A DNA stretch of 64,000 nucleotides from Io17-Chloro-G2 sp963663135 (GCA_963663135.2 CAXXRM010000002.1:715150-779149); one strand, 5' to 3'; shown: positions 45,300-54,532, counted from the stretch's first letter. The notes: generated by a model not told the origin, from the sequence alone. A program made the numbers and translations.

Positions 45300-46214
45300 T
45301 TATTTCTTCGGGGCGTAAATCCAGCCTTCCACTCTGGCGGCTGCCAGCTGCGTCATTCCCTTCGCTTGCGTGGACGCCTGCCGCTTATGCTTACCGTCGC
45401 GTTTCAGGGTGGTAACAATTTCGTGGGTCGGGGTGCAAAAGTCGGCTTCGCATTTGGCCCACCTGGCAGCGACTGTTGCCGCAACCAAAGAATCCAAACC
45501 GTCGGCGCCGTTGTAGTCGATGCAAGTGTTGCGAACGTCCGGGGGCACCTCTAGTCGAAGGCCAGACGCACTACTTAGTTCGCTCAGAATCTCCTTGCGG
45601 TTCCCCCGTTTTTCTTGCTGTTGGGCTTCAGTGGACCCGTTCTTGTACCGGGTGTATCGCAAGCCATAGTTCCTGAGTGCTGCACCCGGCATCACTTCCA
45701 GTAATACCGGCAACGATTGCGTTGGAGCGGTAAGAGGAGGAACTTGGAAACGGCCGGTCGTCCAAAGCCTGTGCACCATCTGCATCCCCCGGAATGTCAT
45801 CGGGATCATGGAAGGATAGCCCTTGTGCAAGCATGGCTGGGCATTGGGGAAGAGCAGGTCACCCACCCGTAAATGTTCGAAATCGTGCTCCGCCGCAAAT
45901 CGCGTTACCGCCGTCCGAAACTGGTCCAATTCAATCGCCGCCGCTGCCGCCCACAAGTCGGGCATTTCGTAGTCGTTGGACTGCCAGAACTTTGCGAAGC
46001 TCATTGGGATTGAGAACGGGAAGTCCAGGGCCGCGACGGATCCACACCGCAGCTTTTTCAGAAAAATCTCTAGCCCCACGCGGCTGATAGGTCGGCAGTC
46101 TTCAATCGTCAGGACCTGGCCGTCGAAATAGCCTTCAGTGACCCATGTACCCCCCACAGAGTCGTCTGTTCCCGCCCCGCTGAAGTCGACACCGACAATC
46201 GTATGCTCTGCCAT
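45300..46214 (-). CDS. DUF429-like predicted nuclease (RNase H fold)
   Basis: This protein of about 304 residues starts at Met 46214 (MAEHTIVGVDFSGAG); a 4-codon upstream start is also open. VGVDFSGAG and AALDFPFSIPMS fit DUF429, thought to be an RNase H-like nuclease; further acidic positions lie in YNGADGLDSLVAATV. The start was chosen by comparison with a truncated copy at 46458-46559. It follows a small coiled-coil gene and an aspartyl-protease-like gene on the same strand. Function is unproven. Confidence 0.75.
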   Translation of the reverse strand: MAEHTIVGVDFSGAGTDDSVGGTWVTEGYFDGQVLTIEDCRPISRVGLEIFLKKLRCGSVAALDFPFSIPMSFAKFWQSNDYEMPDLWAAAAAIELDQFRTAVTRFAAEHDFEHLRVGDLLFPNAQPCLHKGYPSMIPMTFRGMQMVHRLWTTGRFQVPPLTAPTQSLPVLLEVMPGAALRNYGLRYTRYKNGSTEAQQQEKRGNRKEILSELSSASGLRLEVPPDVRNTCIDYNGADGLDSLVAATVAARWAKCEADFCTPTHEIVTTLKRDGKHKRQASTQAKGMTQLAAARVEGWIYAPKK

Positions 46215-46247
46215 CGCGCCGTCCACCGTGCTTACGTTAGGTGAGAC

Positions 46248-46457
46248 TCAGGAATGGGTTTCGTCGATACGGACTATCTCTGCCGGCATTACCGCAACGG
46301 CTTGGACCATCCGTTGCAACAGTTCATCCCGGCGGCGGCGTGATTCTTCGACAAGGTGCAGCCTTTCTTCGGAGTGGCGCATAGATTCTTCCATATGCAC
46401 CGCTAGGCCCTTGGCAATTTTGGTGAAGTCCTCAAGGTTTCTTGACCGTTCTTCCAT
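46248..46457 (-). CDS. Small coiled-coil protein
   Basis: This 69-residue, very charged helical protein (MEERSRNLEDFTKIAKGLAV, EESMRHSEERLHLVEESRRR) is predicted to form a coiled coil. Its ATG directly follows the TAG that ends the DUF429-like fragment, in the same frame, so it may be translated by reinitiation. It lies 33 bp before the DUF429 gene on the same strand. No family was recognised. Confidence 0.5.
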   Translation of the reverse strand: MEERSRNLEDFTKIAKGLAVHMEESMRHSEERLHLVEESRRRRDELLQRMVQAVAVMPAEIVRIDETHS

Positions 46458-46559
46458 CTATGCCCGGCTTATAAATGCCGCTTGTGTTACCGCTACCGCA
46501 GACTGTGATGAGCCATTGCCCGCTCCGCTGAAGTCCACGCCAATAATCTTGGTCACCAT
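46458..46559 (-). pseudogene. Truncated duplicate of DUF429 N-terminus
   Basis: ATG 46559 opens MVTKIIGVDFSGAGNGSSQS then AVAVTQAAFISRA and an immediate TAG. The first 14 residues match the start of the intact DUF429 gene 240 bp downstream (HTIVGVDFSGAGTDDS). It is a remnant of a duplicated gene start; the rest is replaced by the coiled-coil frame. Confidence 0.65.
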
Positions 46560-46581
46560 TCGCCTCCGTTACGGGTCCGGG

Positions 46582-47025
46582 TTACAGCGTTAGTTCGGCG
46601 GGAATCAGGCGGCGATTCTTGGCGTCCGCAGCCAGCGCGAAGGACTCCAGGGCCATTGCTCCCAGCAGTATCTTGCGGCTATCGAGGCCAAACACCACGG
46701 ATACTGGGCTGCTTCGGCCGCCAAGGTCCATGCCTGCCCACCCTATTGAAAGCTCCTGCCTGGAACCGTCGGCTAGGTTGAACACCCTTGACTCGACCCG
46801 CTCTATGCCCAGTTCCTCCAGGATTGATGCCGAGATCAGGGTGTAGGATGCGCCGGTGTCAACCAACCCGTTCAGAGTGCGGGACTGGGTTTTGTCCTGG
46901 TTCCAGATGACAAAATCGACGTAGAAGGTTCCCACTTCACCCCCAACGGTGGTGCCCGGCAGGATGATCCACTCCTCCGATGCTCGTTGTTCTTGGGCGG
47001 TTGCCTTTCTGCTGGCCTTGTCCAT
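46582..47025 (-). CDS. Retropepsin-like aspartyl protease
   Basis: This is a single-domain retroviral-type aspartyl protease with active site LNGLVDTGASYTLISASIL. The C-terminal half (FGLDSRKILLGAMALESF) contains the ILLG motif of the family's second hydrophobic-glycine loop. ATG 47025 gives about 147 residues; a GTG at 47070 would add 15. It should act as a homodimer. It is followed by the DUF429 fragment, coiled-coil and DUF429 genes, possibly one transcript. Its substrate is unknown. Confidence 0.82.
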   Translation of the reverse strand: MDKASRKATAQEQRASEEWIILPGTTVGGEVGTFYVDFVIWNQDKTQSRTLNGLVDTGASYTLISASILEELGIERVESRVFNLADGSRQELSIGWAGMDLGGRSSPVSVVFGLDSRKILLGAMALESFALAADAKNRRLIPAELTL

Positions 47026-47121
47026 CGGCTCATGCCCCGCTATGTTAGAATTGCCGAAGGCCTCACGCACGCTGTTTTCAGCCTTGAGGCAGGCAGTATA
47101 TCACTGTAAAAAAGGAGCGAC

Positions 47122-47982
47122 ATGAACCTGACCCAGCGTAGGGAAAACTACCGGGCCATCCTGGCCGGAGACAAGTGCGTTCACCCGGCCTCGGTGTACG
47201 ACCCCATCTCGGCCCGCATCGCTGAGGACCTGGGCTTCGAAGTGGCCATGTTCGCCGGGTCTATCGCCTCGGGCACCGTGCTGGGGGCTCCCGACATCAT
47301 CGTGCTGACGCTCAGTGAGTTTGCCCAGCAGATTCACCGCATCTGCCGCGCCGGAAACATCAGCCTGATGGTGGACGCCGACCACGGCTACGGCAACGCC
47401 ATGAACGTGAAGCGCACGGTGGAAGAACTGGAAACCGCCGGGGTGGCGGCGCTTACTATCGAAGACACCCTGTTGCCCCGCGGCTTCGGCTCCGAAGGTG
47501 AGGAGTTGATCCCAATCGAAGAGGGCGTGGGCAAAATGAAAGCGGCACTGGCCGGGCGGCAGGACTCCAGCCTCGTCGTGGCCGGCCGCACCAGCGCCAT
47601 CCGCTTCGTCGGCTTGGACGAGGCCATCAAGCGGGCCAAAGCCTACGAACAGGCGGGAGTGGATGCGGTCTTTCTGGCAGGAGCCCAGACCAGGGCCGAG
47701 GTGGAAGCCGTGCATGCCGAGGTAAACATCCCGCTGTTGTTGGGAGGCGCCGGAGGGGAACTGGCCGACCGGGAGTTCCTGGCGGCCAACGGCGTGCGGG
47801 TTGCGCTGCAGGGCCACCTCCCCTTCTACGCGGCCGTCAAGGCAACCTACGACACGCTCAAAGCCCTGCGGGACGGCGTGTCCCCCGGAGACCTGCGAGA
47901 CGGCCAACCATCACCGGCCCTGGTCGACCAGGTCACCCGCAAACAGGACTACGACCGCTGGACCCAGGAGTTTTTGGCGTAG
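47122..47982 (+). CDS. Isocitrate lyase/PEP mutase family enzyme (oxaloacetate decarboxylase-like)
   Basis: This 286-residue TIM-barrel protein belongs to the PEP mutase/isocitrate lyase superfamily. Metal and substrate residues appear in MVDADHGYGNAMNVKRTVEE and ALTIEDTLLPRGFG. The isocitrate-lyase KKCGH loop is replaced by a shorter PRGFGSEGEEL, which favours oxaloacetate decarboxylase or another lyase. AAAGGAGCGAC precedes the ATG. It is a single gene followed by a VOC gene after 75 bp. Confidence 0.87.
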   Translation: MNLTQRRENYRAILAGDKCVHPASVYDPISARIAEDLGFEVAMFAGSIASGTVLGAPDIIVLTLSEFAQQIHRICRAGNISLMVDADHGYGNAMNVKRTVEELETAGVAALTIEDTLLPRGFGSEGEELIPIEEGVGKMKAALAGRQDSSLVVAGRTSAIRFVGLDEAIKRAKAYEQAGVDAVFLAGAQTRAEVEAVHAEVNIPLLLGGAGGELADREFLAANGVRVALQGHLPFYAAVKATYDTLKALRDGVSPGDLRDGQPSPALVDQVTRKQDYDRWTQEFLA

Positions 47983-48057
47983 GCCCAAACCGCATCTCGA
48001 AACCGGATTCATCCAATCCCGGCGGGTTTAACTGGTCAATTTAAGAGGAGAATCCTA

Positions 48058-48450
48058 ATGAACTTTACCTATAACCACCTGCACTTCCGAAGCGGGGACC
48101 CTGACGCCGCGGCAAAGTTCTACTGCGACAATTTCGGCGCCGAGATCACCGGGGAGCGGCCCCTGTCCACCACCAAGTCCATCACCCTGTCCCTGGGCGG
48201 CGAACCGTTGATGACCATCTCCGGTCGCGCCGAAGGGGAGGACCCGGTGGCCGGCTCGACGGAGCCGCGCTATGGGCTGGACCATTTCGGGTTCGAGGTG
48301 GACGACATGGAGTCCGCCGCGTCCCACCTGAAGTCCAACGGCGTCAAGTTCAACTGCGAGCCCTGGACCATGCCGTCGGGTTCCACCGTCGCCTTTATCG
48401 AAGCGCCTGACCAGGTGAGTGTAGAGATAATCCAGCGTCCCAAGGGTTAA
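48058..48450 (+). CDS. VOC-family protein (glyoxalase/bleomycin resistance fold)
   Basis: This 130-residue two-motif vicinal-oxygen-chelate protein begins with NHLHFRSGDPDAAAKFYCDN (metal His in the first strand), then LDHFGFEVDDMESAASHLKS and ends with VSVEIIQRPKG (metal Glu). AAGAGGAG lies upstream of the ATG. It could be a lyase, isomerase or dioxygenase. It is probably co-transcribed with the lyase-family gene 75 bp upstream. Confidence 0.87.
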   Translation: MNFTYNHLHFRSGDPDAAAKFYCDNFGAEITGERPLSTTKSITLSLGGEPLMTISGRAEGEDPVAGSTEPRYGLDHFGFEVDDMESAASHLKSNGVKFNCEPWTMPSGSTVAFIEAPDQVSVEIIQRPKG

Positions 48451-48532
48451 CGCACGCACCGGGCCTCCTGGCTGCGTCCCCAAACCGGGGCGGGCAATCC
48501 CGCCTGTCGCGCCCGGTTAAAACCCATCCCGG

Positions 48533-49390
48533 TCATAGCCCCTCAAAAAAGTCCTCGGGGAGCAATTCCCCCGGGGCCACCGGAGGGTGGGCGCGGACGT
48601 AGAACTCGCGTCCCAGGATGCGGGCCGTGACGTGGCGGGGCACCCGGTGATAGGGCCAGTCGGGGGCCACCTGGGTGCGGTGGCAGAGGATGCAGGCCAT
48701 CTTGGCTTCCATGTCGCCTTCGCCGGAAACGTCCAGCTCCAAGTGCAGCTCCTCCTCCGGCACCCCTTGAAGTTCCTGCTCCGGCGTGGGCATGGGCCAG
48801 TCGATTCCCTGCCCCCGCAGCGCTTCGGCCCACTCCCGCCGGAACCCCTGGGGGCGGACGCTGTAGAACAGCCGCTCCCCTTGGTGTGACTCCACGCCGC
48901 CGGACAGTTGGTGCGGGAAGGCGGTGGGGTCAGAGGCTAAGCGGAACGCCTCGGTGGCGTGGTTGCTGATCGCGATGTGGTCGGGGTGGCCGTACAACCC
49001 GTCGGGTCCAAAGGTGAGCACCACTTGGGGGCGGAAGCGGCGCATTTCCAGCACCAGCCGCTCCACCACCTCGGCGGCGTCGGCATTGACGAATGCCTTG
49101 GGATGGTTGTTGGAGTCCCAGCCTGCCATCCCCGAGTCCCGGTAGTCCCAGACGTCGTTGCCGGCCAGCCCCAAGGCCCGCACGGCGCAGGAAAGCTCCA
49201 CACGACGCACTTGACCCAAGGTTTCTCGCGTGGCCGCTCCTTCTTGCCGGATGTCGCCCTCTTCGCCCAGGGTGGCTGTAATCAACCGCACCGTCACACC
49301 GCGGCGGGCGTGGGCGGCCAGGACCCCTCCCACGGGAAATGCCTCGTCGTCGGGGTGGGCGAAGCAAGCCAGCAAACGCTTTTCGGACAC
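48533..49390 (-). CDS. PIG-L family LmbE-like deacetylase
   Basis: GTG 49390 is chosen over an upstream start because GGGAGG lies about 8 bp before it. The product has about 285 residues and begins MSEKRLLACFAHPDDEAFPV. HPDDE (12-16) and GLYGHPDHIAIS carry the zinc ligands and catalytic Asp of N-acetylglucosaminyl deacetylases such as MshB/BshB. Possible roles are thiol biosynthesis or removal of acetyl groups from a glycoconjugate. No mycothiol or bacillithiol partner gene is adjacent. Confidence 0.88.
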   Translation of the reverse strand: MSEKRLLACFAHPDDEAFPVGGVLAAHARRGVTVRLITATLGEEGDIRQEGAATRETLGQVRRVELSCAVRALGLAGNDVWDYRDSGMAGWDSNNHPKAFVNADAAEVVERLVLEMRRFRPQVVLTFGPDGLYGHPDHIAISNHATEAFRLASDPTAFPHQLSGGVESHQGERLFYSVRPQGFRREWAEALRGQGIDWPMPTPEQELQGVPEEELHLELDVSGEGDMEAKMACILCHRTQVAPDWPYHRVPRHVTARILGREFYVRAHPPVAPGELLPEDFFEGL

Positions 49391-49944
49391 GTCGATTCCT
49401 CCCAAGAGACTCCCCGCAGGAAACCTATCCGGGCATCCCAAAGAGACCCGGAGGCAGCCCGTTTTCAAGCCGGTCAACACGGCAAGTGTAGATTGACCAA
49501 AGCGACGGCGCAATCGCCCCCAGCACTCCTCCTTTCCGATCGCAACGGGAATCCAGAGTGTTTTCGTCCTCTCCCCCCGTCATTCTCGTCGCAACGGGAA
49601 TCCAGAGCCCTTTCCCCATCGAACCTGATGCAGTTCTGCAGGAATGGTCCAGGTGGGAGGTCGACCTGTCCGCCTGGCGCGACTTGGTTAGCATAACCGT
49701 CTTGGCGGATCATCAGGGCTCTGGATTCCCGCTGCGGCGAGAATGACGGGTGGAGTTAATGACAATCGAAAGGCCTTGCGGGTAGGCCGCATTCGGTTGA
49801 CAGCATCTTGGGGTAACACTAGAATCCGAACAGACGAAGCGGAATCCCTTCCGGCCTGCGCCTTGCGGACCCTGCCGCCAACCCCGGGTTCCGCCCAGTG
49901 AATTTCCCTGGAAAGTCTTACCCCAAAGGTAACCGGAGGATGCC
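49391..49944. repeat. Intergenic region with solo left end and MITE-like element, subfamily A (about 49576-49750)
   Basis: A solo, diverged left end (CCTTTCCGATCGCAACGGGA) lies at about 49532. The full element starts CCCGTCATTCTCGTCGCAAC and has the subfamily A core (CCCCATCGAACCTGATGCAG, CAGGAATGGTCCAGGTGGGA, GGTTAGCATAACCGTCTTGG). It ends GGATTCCCGCTGCGGCGAGA. The last 190 bp before the dioxygenase gene presumably include its promoter. Confidence 0.85.
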
Positions 49945-50916
49945 ATGGCTGAGATATTTGGCTTGGGCGTTTCCCACGGGCCCATCATCCTGACGCCCCC
50001 CGAGCTCTGGGCCCAGGGCAGGGAGCGAATTTACAAGCGAGTGCGGAACTACGAAAAGCCCGCCCAACTGCTGGAAGAACTCGGTACCGACAATGGCCTT
50101 AGCCTGGACATCGCGGACCAGAAGGCGGTGATGGACTCCTTCCAGGTGATGCGCGACCGACTGCACCAGTGGGACCCTGACCTCGTCATGATTATCGGCG
50201 ACGATCAGGCGGAAAACTTCCTTCAGGACAACCTTCCTCCGTTCTGCCTGTACACCGGCGCCGAGGTTTCCGGGTTCCCGTTCCAGAGGCCGTCGGCTCG
50301 GGTCAACCTGTGGGACGCCACCCCGGAGACTGAGTTCAAGTTCCAGTGCCCCAAGGACTTCTCCCGGGACCTGCGCAATTACCTGATCCGGGACTGTTTT
50401 GACATTGCCTCTTCCTCAGCCTTGAAGGGCTGGGACTGGGGTCTGGCCCACGCCATCATCAATCCGCTGGTGTTCCTCGACCCCGAAGCCAAATTCCCCA
50501 TCCTGCCCCTTTTCGTTAACTGTTACGGCGAGGAGGCGGGGCCCGACTACCCGCCCCGGCCAACTCCCAGGCGGTGTTATCAGCTTGGACAGTCCATTCG
50601 CCGGTTCCTCGATACCCGCAGCGAAAAGGTGGCCGTGATAGCCTCGTCCAGTTGGTCGCACAGCTTCCTGGCCCACAAGTTCCAATGCCGGGAGATCGAC
50701 GTTGAAACCGACCGCCGGTACCTGGATTTGGTGCGCAGCGGTCAGGGCAGCAAGCTGGGAGAGATCGAACCCGAAGATCTCCAGCAGTCCGGAGACCACG
50801 AGCTGTTGAACTGGATCATCGCCCTGGGTGTCCTCGGCGACCGGTCGGCGGAGATCGTGGACGTCAGGGAAACCAACAACCAGCTGGCCTACCGGGTGGC
50901 TGCTATCTGGGAGTAG
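49945..50916 (+). CDS. LigB-like extradiol ring-cleavage dioxygenase, catalytic subunit
   Basis: This 323-residue protein has the class III extradiol dioxygenase fold. MAEIFGLGVSHGPII gives the first metal His and VIASSSWSHSFLAHKFQ the conserved second region; LVMIIGDDQAENF is the family's acidic strand. Such enzymes cleave catechol-type rings (protocatechuate, gallate). AACCGGAGG precedes the ATG. The alpha (LigA-like) subunit is not adjacent. A luciferase-like monooxygenase gene follows after 121 bp. Confidence 0.82.
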   Translation: MAEIFGLGVSHGPIILTPPELWAQGRERIYKRVRNYEKPAQLLEELGTDNGLSLDIADQKAVMDSFQVMRDRLHQWDPDLVMIIGDDQAENFLQDNLPPFCLYTGAEVSGFPFQRPSARVNLWDATPETEFKFQCPKDFSRDLRNYLIRDCFDIASSSALKGWDWGLAHAIINPLVFLDPEAKFPILPLFVNCYGEEAGPDYPPRPTPRRCYQLGQSIRRFLDTRSEKVAVIASSSWSHSFLAHKFQCREIDVETDRRYLDLVRSGQGSKLGEIEPEDLQQSGDHELLNWIIALGVLGDRSAEIVDVRETNNQLAYRVAAIWE

Positions 50917-51037
50917 CCCCGTCCGGCATTCACCACTGTTGTCCCGGTCGATGGCCACACGCCCCTGACCGGAATGACAGTCTGGATAAATTAAAAAAGA
51001 AACGGTCGCAGCAGTTTGCGGCGGCAAGAGGATTGGG

Positions 51038-52123
51038 ATGCATTACGGCTTGGTGATGGAGTGCGACTACCGGTACGGCTCCACCTTGGAAGACTCTTTT
51101 GTAGATGCCTTCGGGATGGTGGATGCGGCTGAAGCCGGCGGATTGGATGGCGTCTGGCTGGCCGAGCGCCATTTCGCCGCTCCTGGAAACCCACTGGATT
51201 TCCAGGGAGCCGGTATCCCGTCCTTCGTCTCCTCTCCCCTGATAATGGCCAGCGCCATCGCCGCCCGCACCCACAGGTTGCGGGTCGGCGTCGCGGTCAG
51301 CGTGCTGCCCCTAGCCCATCCCATTCGATTGGCCGAAGAAGCCGCTACCGTCGACCAGGTAAGCCAGGGCCGGTTCGAATTCGGCGTGGGGCGCAGCGGG
51401 TTTCCCCGGGCCTATGAAGGGTATGGCGTGCCCTACGGCGAGAGCAGGGAGCGGTTCCAGGAGTGCTTGGACGTGATCCTGAACGCCTGGACCAACGACA
51501 CCTTCTCCCATGACGGAAAGTACTACAAATTCGACAACCTCTGCGTACTCCCCAAGCCGTACCAGAAGCCCTACCCGCCGGTGCGTATTGCCGCCACCAC
51601 CAAGGAAACCTTCCCGCTGACTGGCCAGGACGGCCACGATATCTTTGTGGGGCTGCGGGGCATGAACCAGCAGGACCTGGTTGATTCGTTGGGGGAGTAT
51701 CGCCAGTCCAGGAAGGCCGGGGGTCATCCGGGCAATGGCGACGTAATCCTCAGAATCCCCATCTACGTTGCCGAGACCGAGGAGCAGGCCTATTCGGAAC
51801 CAGAGGAAAGCACCTGGCGCTCCTACCGCAGGCTCGCCGAGTCCTTCAGGAGTTCGGCTTCCTCTCAGGGAACCACCGCTTCCGAAGAGCGGTCCGAACG
51901 GTACCAGCGCCTTTCCAACGTCGGCTACGACGAATTGCTGCGAGACCGCCTGGCCTACGGCACCCCCGACGCGGTGGTTGAACGGCTTCGAGGACTCCAG
52001 GAAGAGCTACAACTCTCCGGCATCATCGCCGAGATGAACGTTGGCGGCCTGATCCCCCAGGAAAAGGTCAAGAAATCCCTCAGCCTGTTCTGCGAGCAGG
52101 TCGTTCCGAAACTCCGGTCTTAA
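51038..52123 (+). CDS. LLM-class flavin-dependent oxidoreductase
   Basis: This 361-residue luciferase-like monooxygenase starts MHYGLVMECDYRYG after AGAGGATTGGG. Signatures are WLAERHFAAPGNPLD, LRVGVAVSVLPLAHPIRLAE and FEFGVGRSGFPRAYEGYGVP. The central KPYQKPYPPVRIAATTKETF lines the flavin site. These enzymes use reduced FMN supplied by a separate reductase to oxidise small organics. The neighbour upstream is a dioxygenase, which suggests aromatic catabolism but does not identify the substrate. Confidence 0.9.
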   Translation: MHYGLVMECDYRYGSTLEDSFVDAFGMVDAAEAGGLDGVWLAERHFAAPGNPLDFQGAGIPSFVSSPLIMASAIAARTHRLRVGVAVSVLPLAHPIRLAEEAATVDQVSQGRFEFGVGRSGFPRAYEGYGVPYGESRERFQECLDVILNAWTNDTFSHDGKYYKFDNLCVLPKPYQKPYPPVRIAATTKETFPLTGQDGHDIFVGLRGMNQQDLVDSLGEYRQSRKAGGHPGNGDVILRIPIYVAETEEQAYSEPEESTWRSYRRLAESFRSSASSQGTTASEERSERYQRLSNVGYDELLRDRLAYGTPDAVVERLRGLQEELQLSGIIAEMNVGGLIPQEKVKKSLSLFCEQVVPKLRS

Positions 52124-52398
52124 CGGGAGCGGCCCCTCAAAGCCATTTCGAGAGTTGATTGCCACACCAGGGGACGAGGGCAACCAGTCCCCAAGCTCAG
52201 TGGGCGCTCGACCTGCTGATGCCTGCCCACCAGCCGCGGGTAGCTACACTGCAGCCGGCTGAACCCGCTACAATTGCCCCATAACTTTCCCGAAGACGGG
52301 CGATTCGAACTCAACAACACATTGAAGCAGCGCAGGAGTTTCTGGAGGCGTCTGACCGGGAGTTCGCCGCCGGGGACGTTCTGCGGGGTTCAGAGAAG

Positions 52399-52656
52399 AT
52401 GTGGGGCGCCGCGTCCCACTTCGTGATGGTTGCCGCCCAACAGCGCGGTTGGGAATTTGGCGATCATCGTTCCCTCAAGGCGGCGGTACAGCGGCTGGCT
52501 CAAGAATCCGGTGACGAGTCTTTGAGCGGCGATTTTATTGCGGCGGACCACTTCCACGCCGACCTATACCACAAATTCATGCAGGACTATGAAATCGATG
52601 ACGACCGCCTGATGGTGCGCCGTTTCGTCGAGCGGATGCAGGCCTTGGTGGGCTAG
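52399..52656 (+). CDS. PaREP1/HEPN-like small helical protein
   Basis: The open frame reaches back to a stop at 52282-52284. Similarity to the PaREP1/HEPN-type family begins upstream at EAAQEFLEASDREFAAGD (from about 52324) and continues SEKMWGAASHFVMVAAQQRG then ADHFHADLYHKFMQDYEI. The first ATG is at 52399; an ATT at 52321 is the only way to include the whole domain, so either a rare start codon is used or the N-terminus has been lost. Function unknown; HEPN relatives include toxin partners and RNA-binding proteins. Confidence 0.65.
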   Translation: MWGAASHFVMVAAQQRGWEFGDHRSLKAAVQRLAQESGDESLSGDFIAADHFHADLYHKFMQDYEIDDDRLMVRRFVERMQALVG

Positions 52657-52728
52657 CCCCGCTGTCAGTCGTCTTCTTGGCTGTTCACGAAGGAAGGGGC
52701 CAGGAACTCCCTCAGGCTACCCGATAGC

Positions 52729-53481
52729 TTACGTTCGTGCCAGCAGTATTTCCTCGATAGCCCAGGCCAACCCGTCTTGTTCCACCCCTGGTGCCTGGTA
52801 ATCCGCCACGGCTTTAACCTCCGGCGCCGCGTTGCCCATGGCGATTCCCATTCCGCAGGCCTGAAGCAATGCCAGGTCGTTGAAGCTGTCCCCCACACCC
52901 GCCATGTCTTGGGTCTGGCATCCCAGCATAGTCCCCAATCGGGCGGCGGCAGTGCCCTTGTCCACTCCACGATGCGTGAAGTCAACCGCCCACAGCCCGT
53001 TGTAGGGCAGGTAGGCCTTCACGGTTTGGATGCTTGGGTTGTCTGAGAACCAACCCGCCAACTCCTCCGCCTGCGATTCGGAAATGTCCAAAGCGGAAAT
53101 GCGGGTGATGTCCCAGTGAGGCAGCCGGTCAAAGTCCTTCACGCTTCCCTGGGGGAAGGTGGCTATAAATTCCGTGCCCAGAGAACGCAGGCTTTCAATA
53201 ACCTTACGGGAGTTTTCCGGCCCCAGCGGGTCCCGCCAAAGGATTTCCTCCGATTGGGGGCCCAGGATTGTAGCCCCGCCGTCGCAGACCTGCGGAGCGG
53301 TCAGCCCCAGGCGCCGGGCGTAACTCACCACGTCCTTGGACTCGCGCCCGGTGGCGATTGAGACCGGCACCTTCCCGGCCAGCCGGCCCACTGCGCTCAG
53401 GACCGCCGGCCTGATCTGCTCGTCCGGGCCAATGATGGTCCCGTCCAGGTCCAGAATCACCGCCCTGATCAAGTTGATCAA
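52729..53481 (-). CDS. HAD-family phosphatase, Cof type
   Basis: This 250-residue haloacid-dehalogenase hydrolase has motif I VILDLDGTI, motif II SIATGRESKDV, and motif III/IV AGVGDSFNDLALLQ with the conserved Lys in RGVDKGTAAARL. The C2B cap domain places it in the Cof/sugar-phosphatase subgroup. It should dephosphorylate a small metabolite. Single gene, convergent to the PaREP1-like gene. Confidence 0.9.
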   Translation of the reverse strand: MINLIRAVILDLDGTIIGPDEQIRPAVLSAVGRLAGKVPVSIATGRESKDVVSYARRLGLTAPQVCDGGATILGPQSEEILWRDPLGPENSRKVIESLRSLGTEFIATFPQGSVKDFDRLPHWDITRISALDISESQAEELAGWFSDNPSIQTVKAYLPYNGLWAVDFTHRGVDKGTAAARLGTMLGCQTQDMAGVGDSFNDLALLQACGMGIAMGNAAPEVKAVADYQAPGVEQDGLAWAIEEILLART

Positions 53482-53633
53482 GGCAGCACGCAGTCGCCGG
53501 GCAAGATGCCGCGGGTTGGTGAGTGGCTTGGTGCTTTAACGTTGGTCAATTTAAGAGACTTTTTCCGAACCTGAAATACGTTGGAACCACGTTGGCCCTC
53601 CGGATATTGAGCCTCACAACTTTCCAGTGGTTT

Positions 53634-54113
53634 CTAACAGGCGTCGCCCTCAAAGATGCCGTTGTCCCGCTGTAATTCGCGGACATAGCAAACTATCTGT
53701 TCCACTTGCTGCTCCGAAATGCCGGGCAGGGGCGCCATATCGCCAAACCACCAGTGGTGGGACGGAACACCATTTTGCACGGCGTTTTTGAAGGCGAAAT
53801 CGGGGTGATGGCCCGGCCCATAAATCGGGTGGACCAGGGGCGGACCCGCATTGGAGCCGGAAGCGTTCGCTCCATGACAAACGGCGCAGTTTCTGTTGAA
53901 CAGCGTCTGACCTGAGCGGGCGGATTGCGATAACTCCGGCGCCGTTACTACCACAGTCGCGTAGGCCCCGGTGTTGGGCGGCGATGTTGGTCTCTCGGCC
54001 GTGGCGCCGGGCTCCTGCGTCGGCGACCCTGAACAAGCCAACACCGCCAGCGCCATGCCCAGCAATCCGGCAACCCCGTAAATCGGACCGATATACTGGC
54101 GGATTCTCCGCAT
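53634..54113 (-). CDS. Lipoprotein cytochrome c
   Basis: ATG 54113 is chosen because it opens MRRIRQYIGPIYG and a lipobox LAVLAC (Cys27); a longer frame to 54203 adds an unlikely leader. The mature part is Pro/Thr-rich and then has heme motif CAVCH (76-80) with the Met ligand in GDMAPLPG. The protein should be anchored outside the membrane and carry one c-type heme. It may serve an oxidase or dehydrogenase chain. No partner is adjacent. Confidence 0.87.
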   Translation of the reverse strand: MRRIRQYIGPIYGVAGLLGMALAVLACSGSPTQEPGATAERPTSPPNTGAYATVVVTAPELSQSARSGQTLFNRNCAVCHGANASGSNAGPPLVHPIYGPGHHPDFAFKNAVQNGVPSHHWWFGDMAPLPGISEQQVEQIVCYVRELQRDNGIFEGDAC

Positions 54114-54195
54114 CCCATGCCCTACCCTACAGATACCGTTCAACGATTCCGCAAGCCTGTCACAATGTTGGGCCAAGTCCTTTTGACCCCCCCCC

Positions 54196-54357
54196 CACGT
54201 CATTCTCGCCGCAGCGGGAATCCAGAGCCCTGATCATACGCCAAGGCGGTTATGCCAACTTAGACGCGCCGGGTCGACAGTCCGAGGTCCCAGCTGGACC
54301 ATTCCTGCAGACCCGCATCATGTTGGATGGGAGAAATGCCTCTGGATTGCCGCGGCG
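54196..54357. repeat. MITE-like element, subfamily A reversed, decayed right end
   Basis: CACGTCATTCTCGCCGCAGC is followed by ATACGCCAAGGCGGTTATGC and GACCATTCCTGCAGACCCGC, i.e. the subfamily A core in the opposite orientation. The far end has CTCTGGATTGCCGCGGCGGT and lacks the ATGACGGG part. It follows a run of ten or more C at about 54187. Confidence 0.75.
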
Positions 54358-54532
54358 GTTAACATCACAGTCGGATTTAATGGCAACTGCAAGCCCACTG
54401 GTGTTGGGAAGACATCGGTGCAAAGCTTGCTGGTTGCGGCCTTCGGCGGGTTACTCCTTGGCGTAAAGTCGGGGTGGCGGCGGACGCACTCGGCAGACCC
54501 GCTCCCTACCCTTAACCCCGGTTTCCCGCCGC

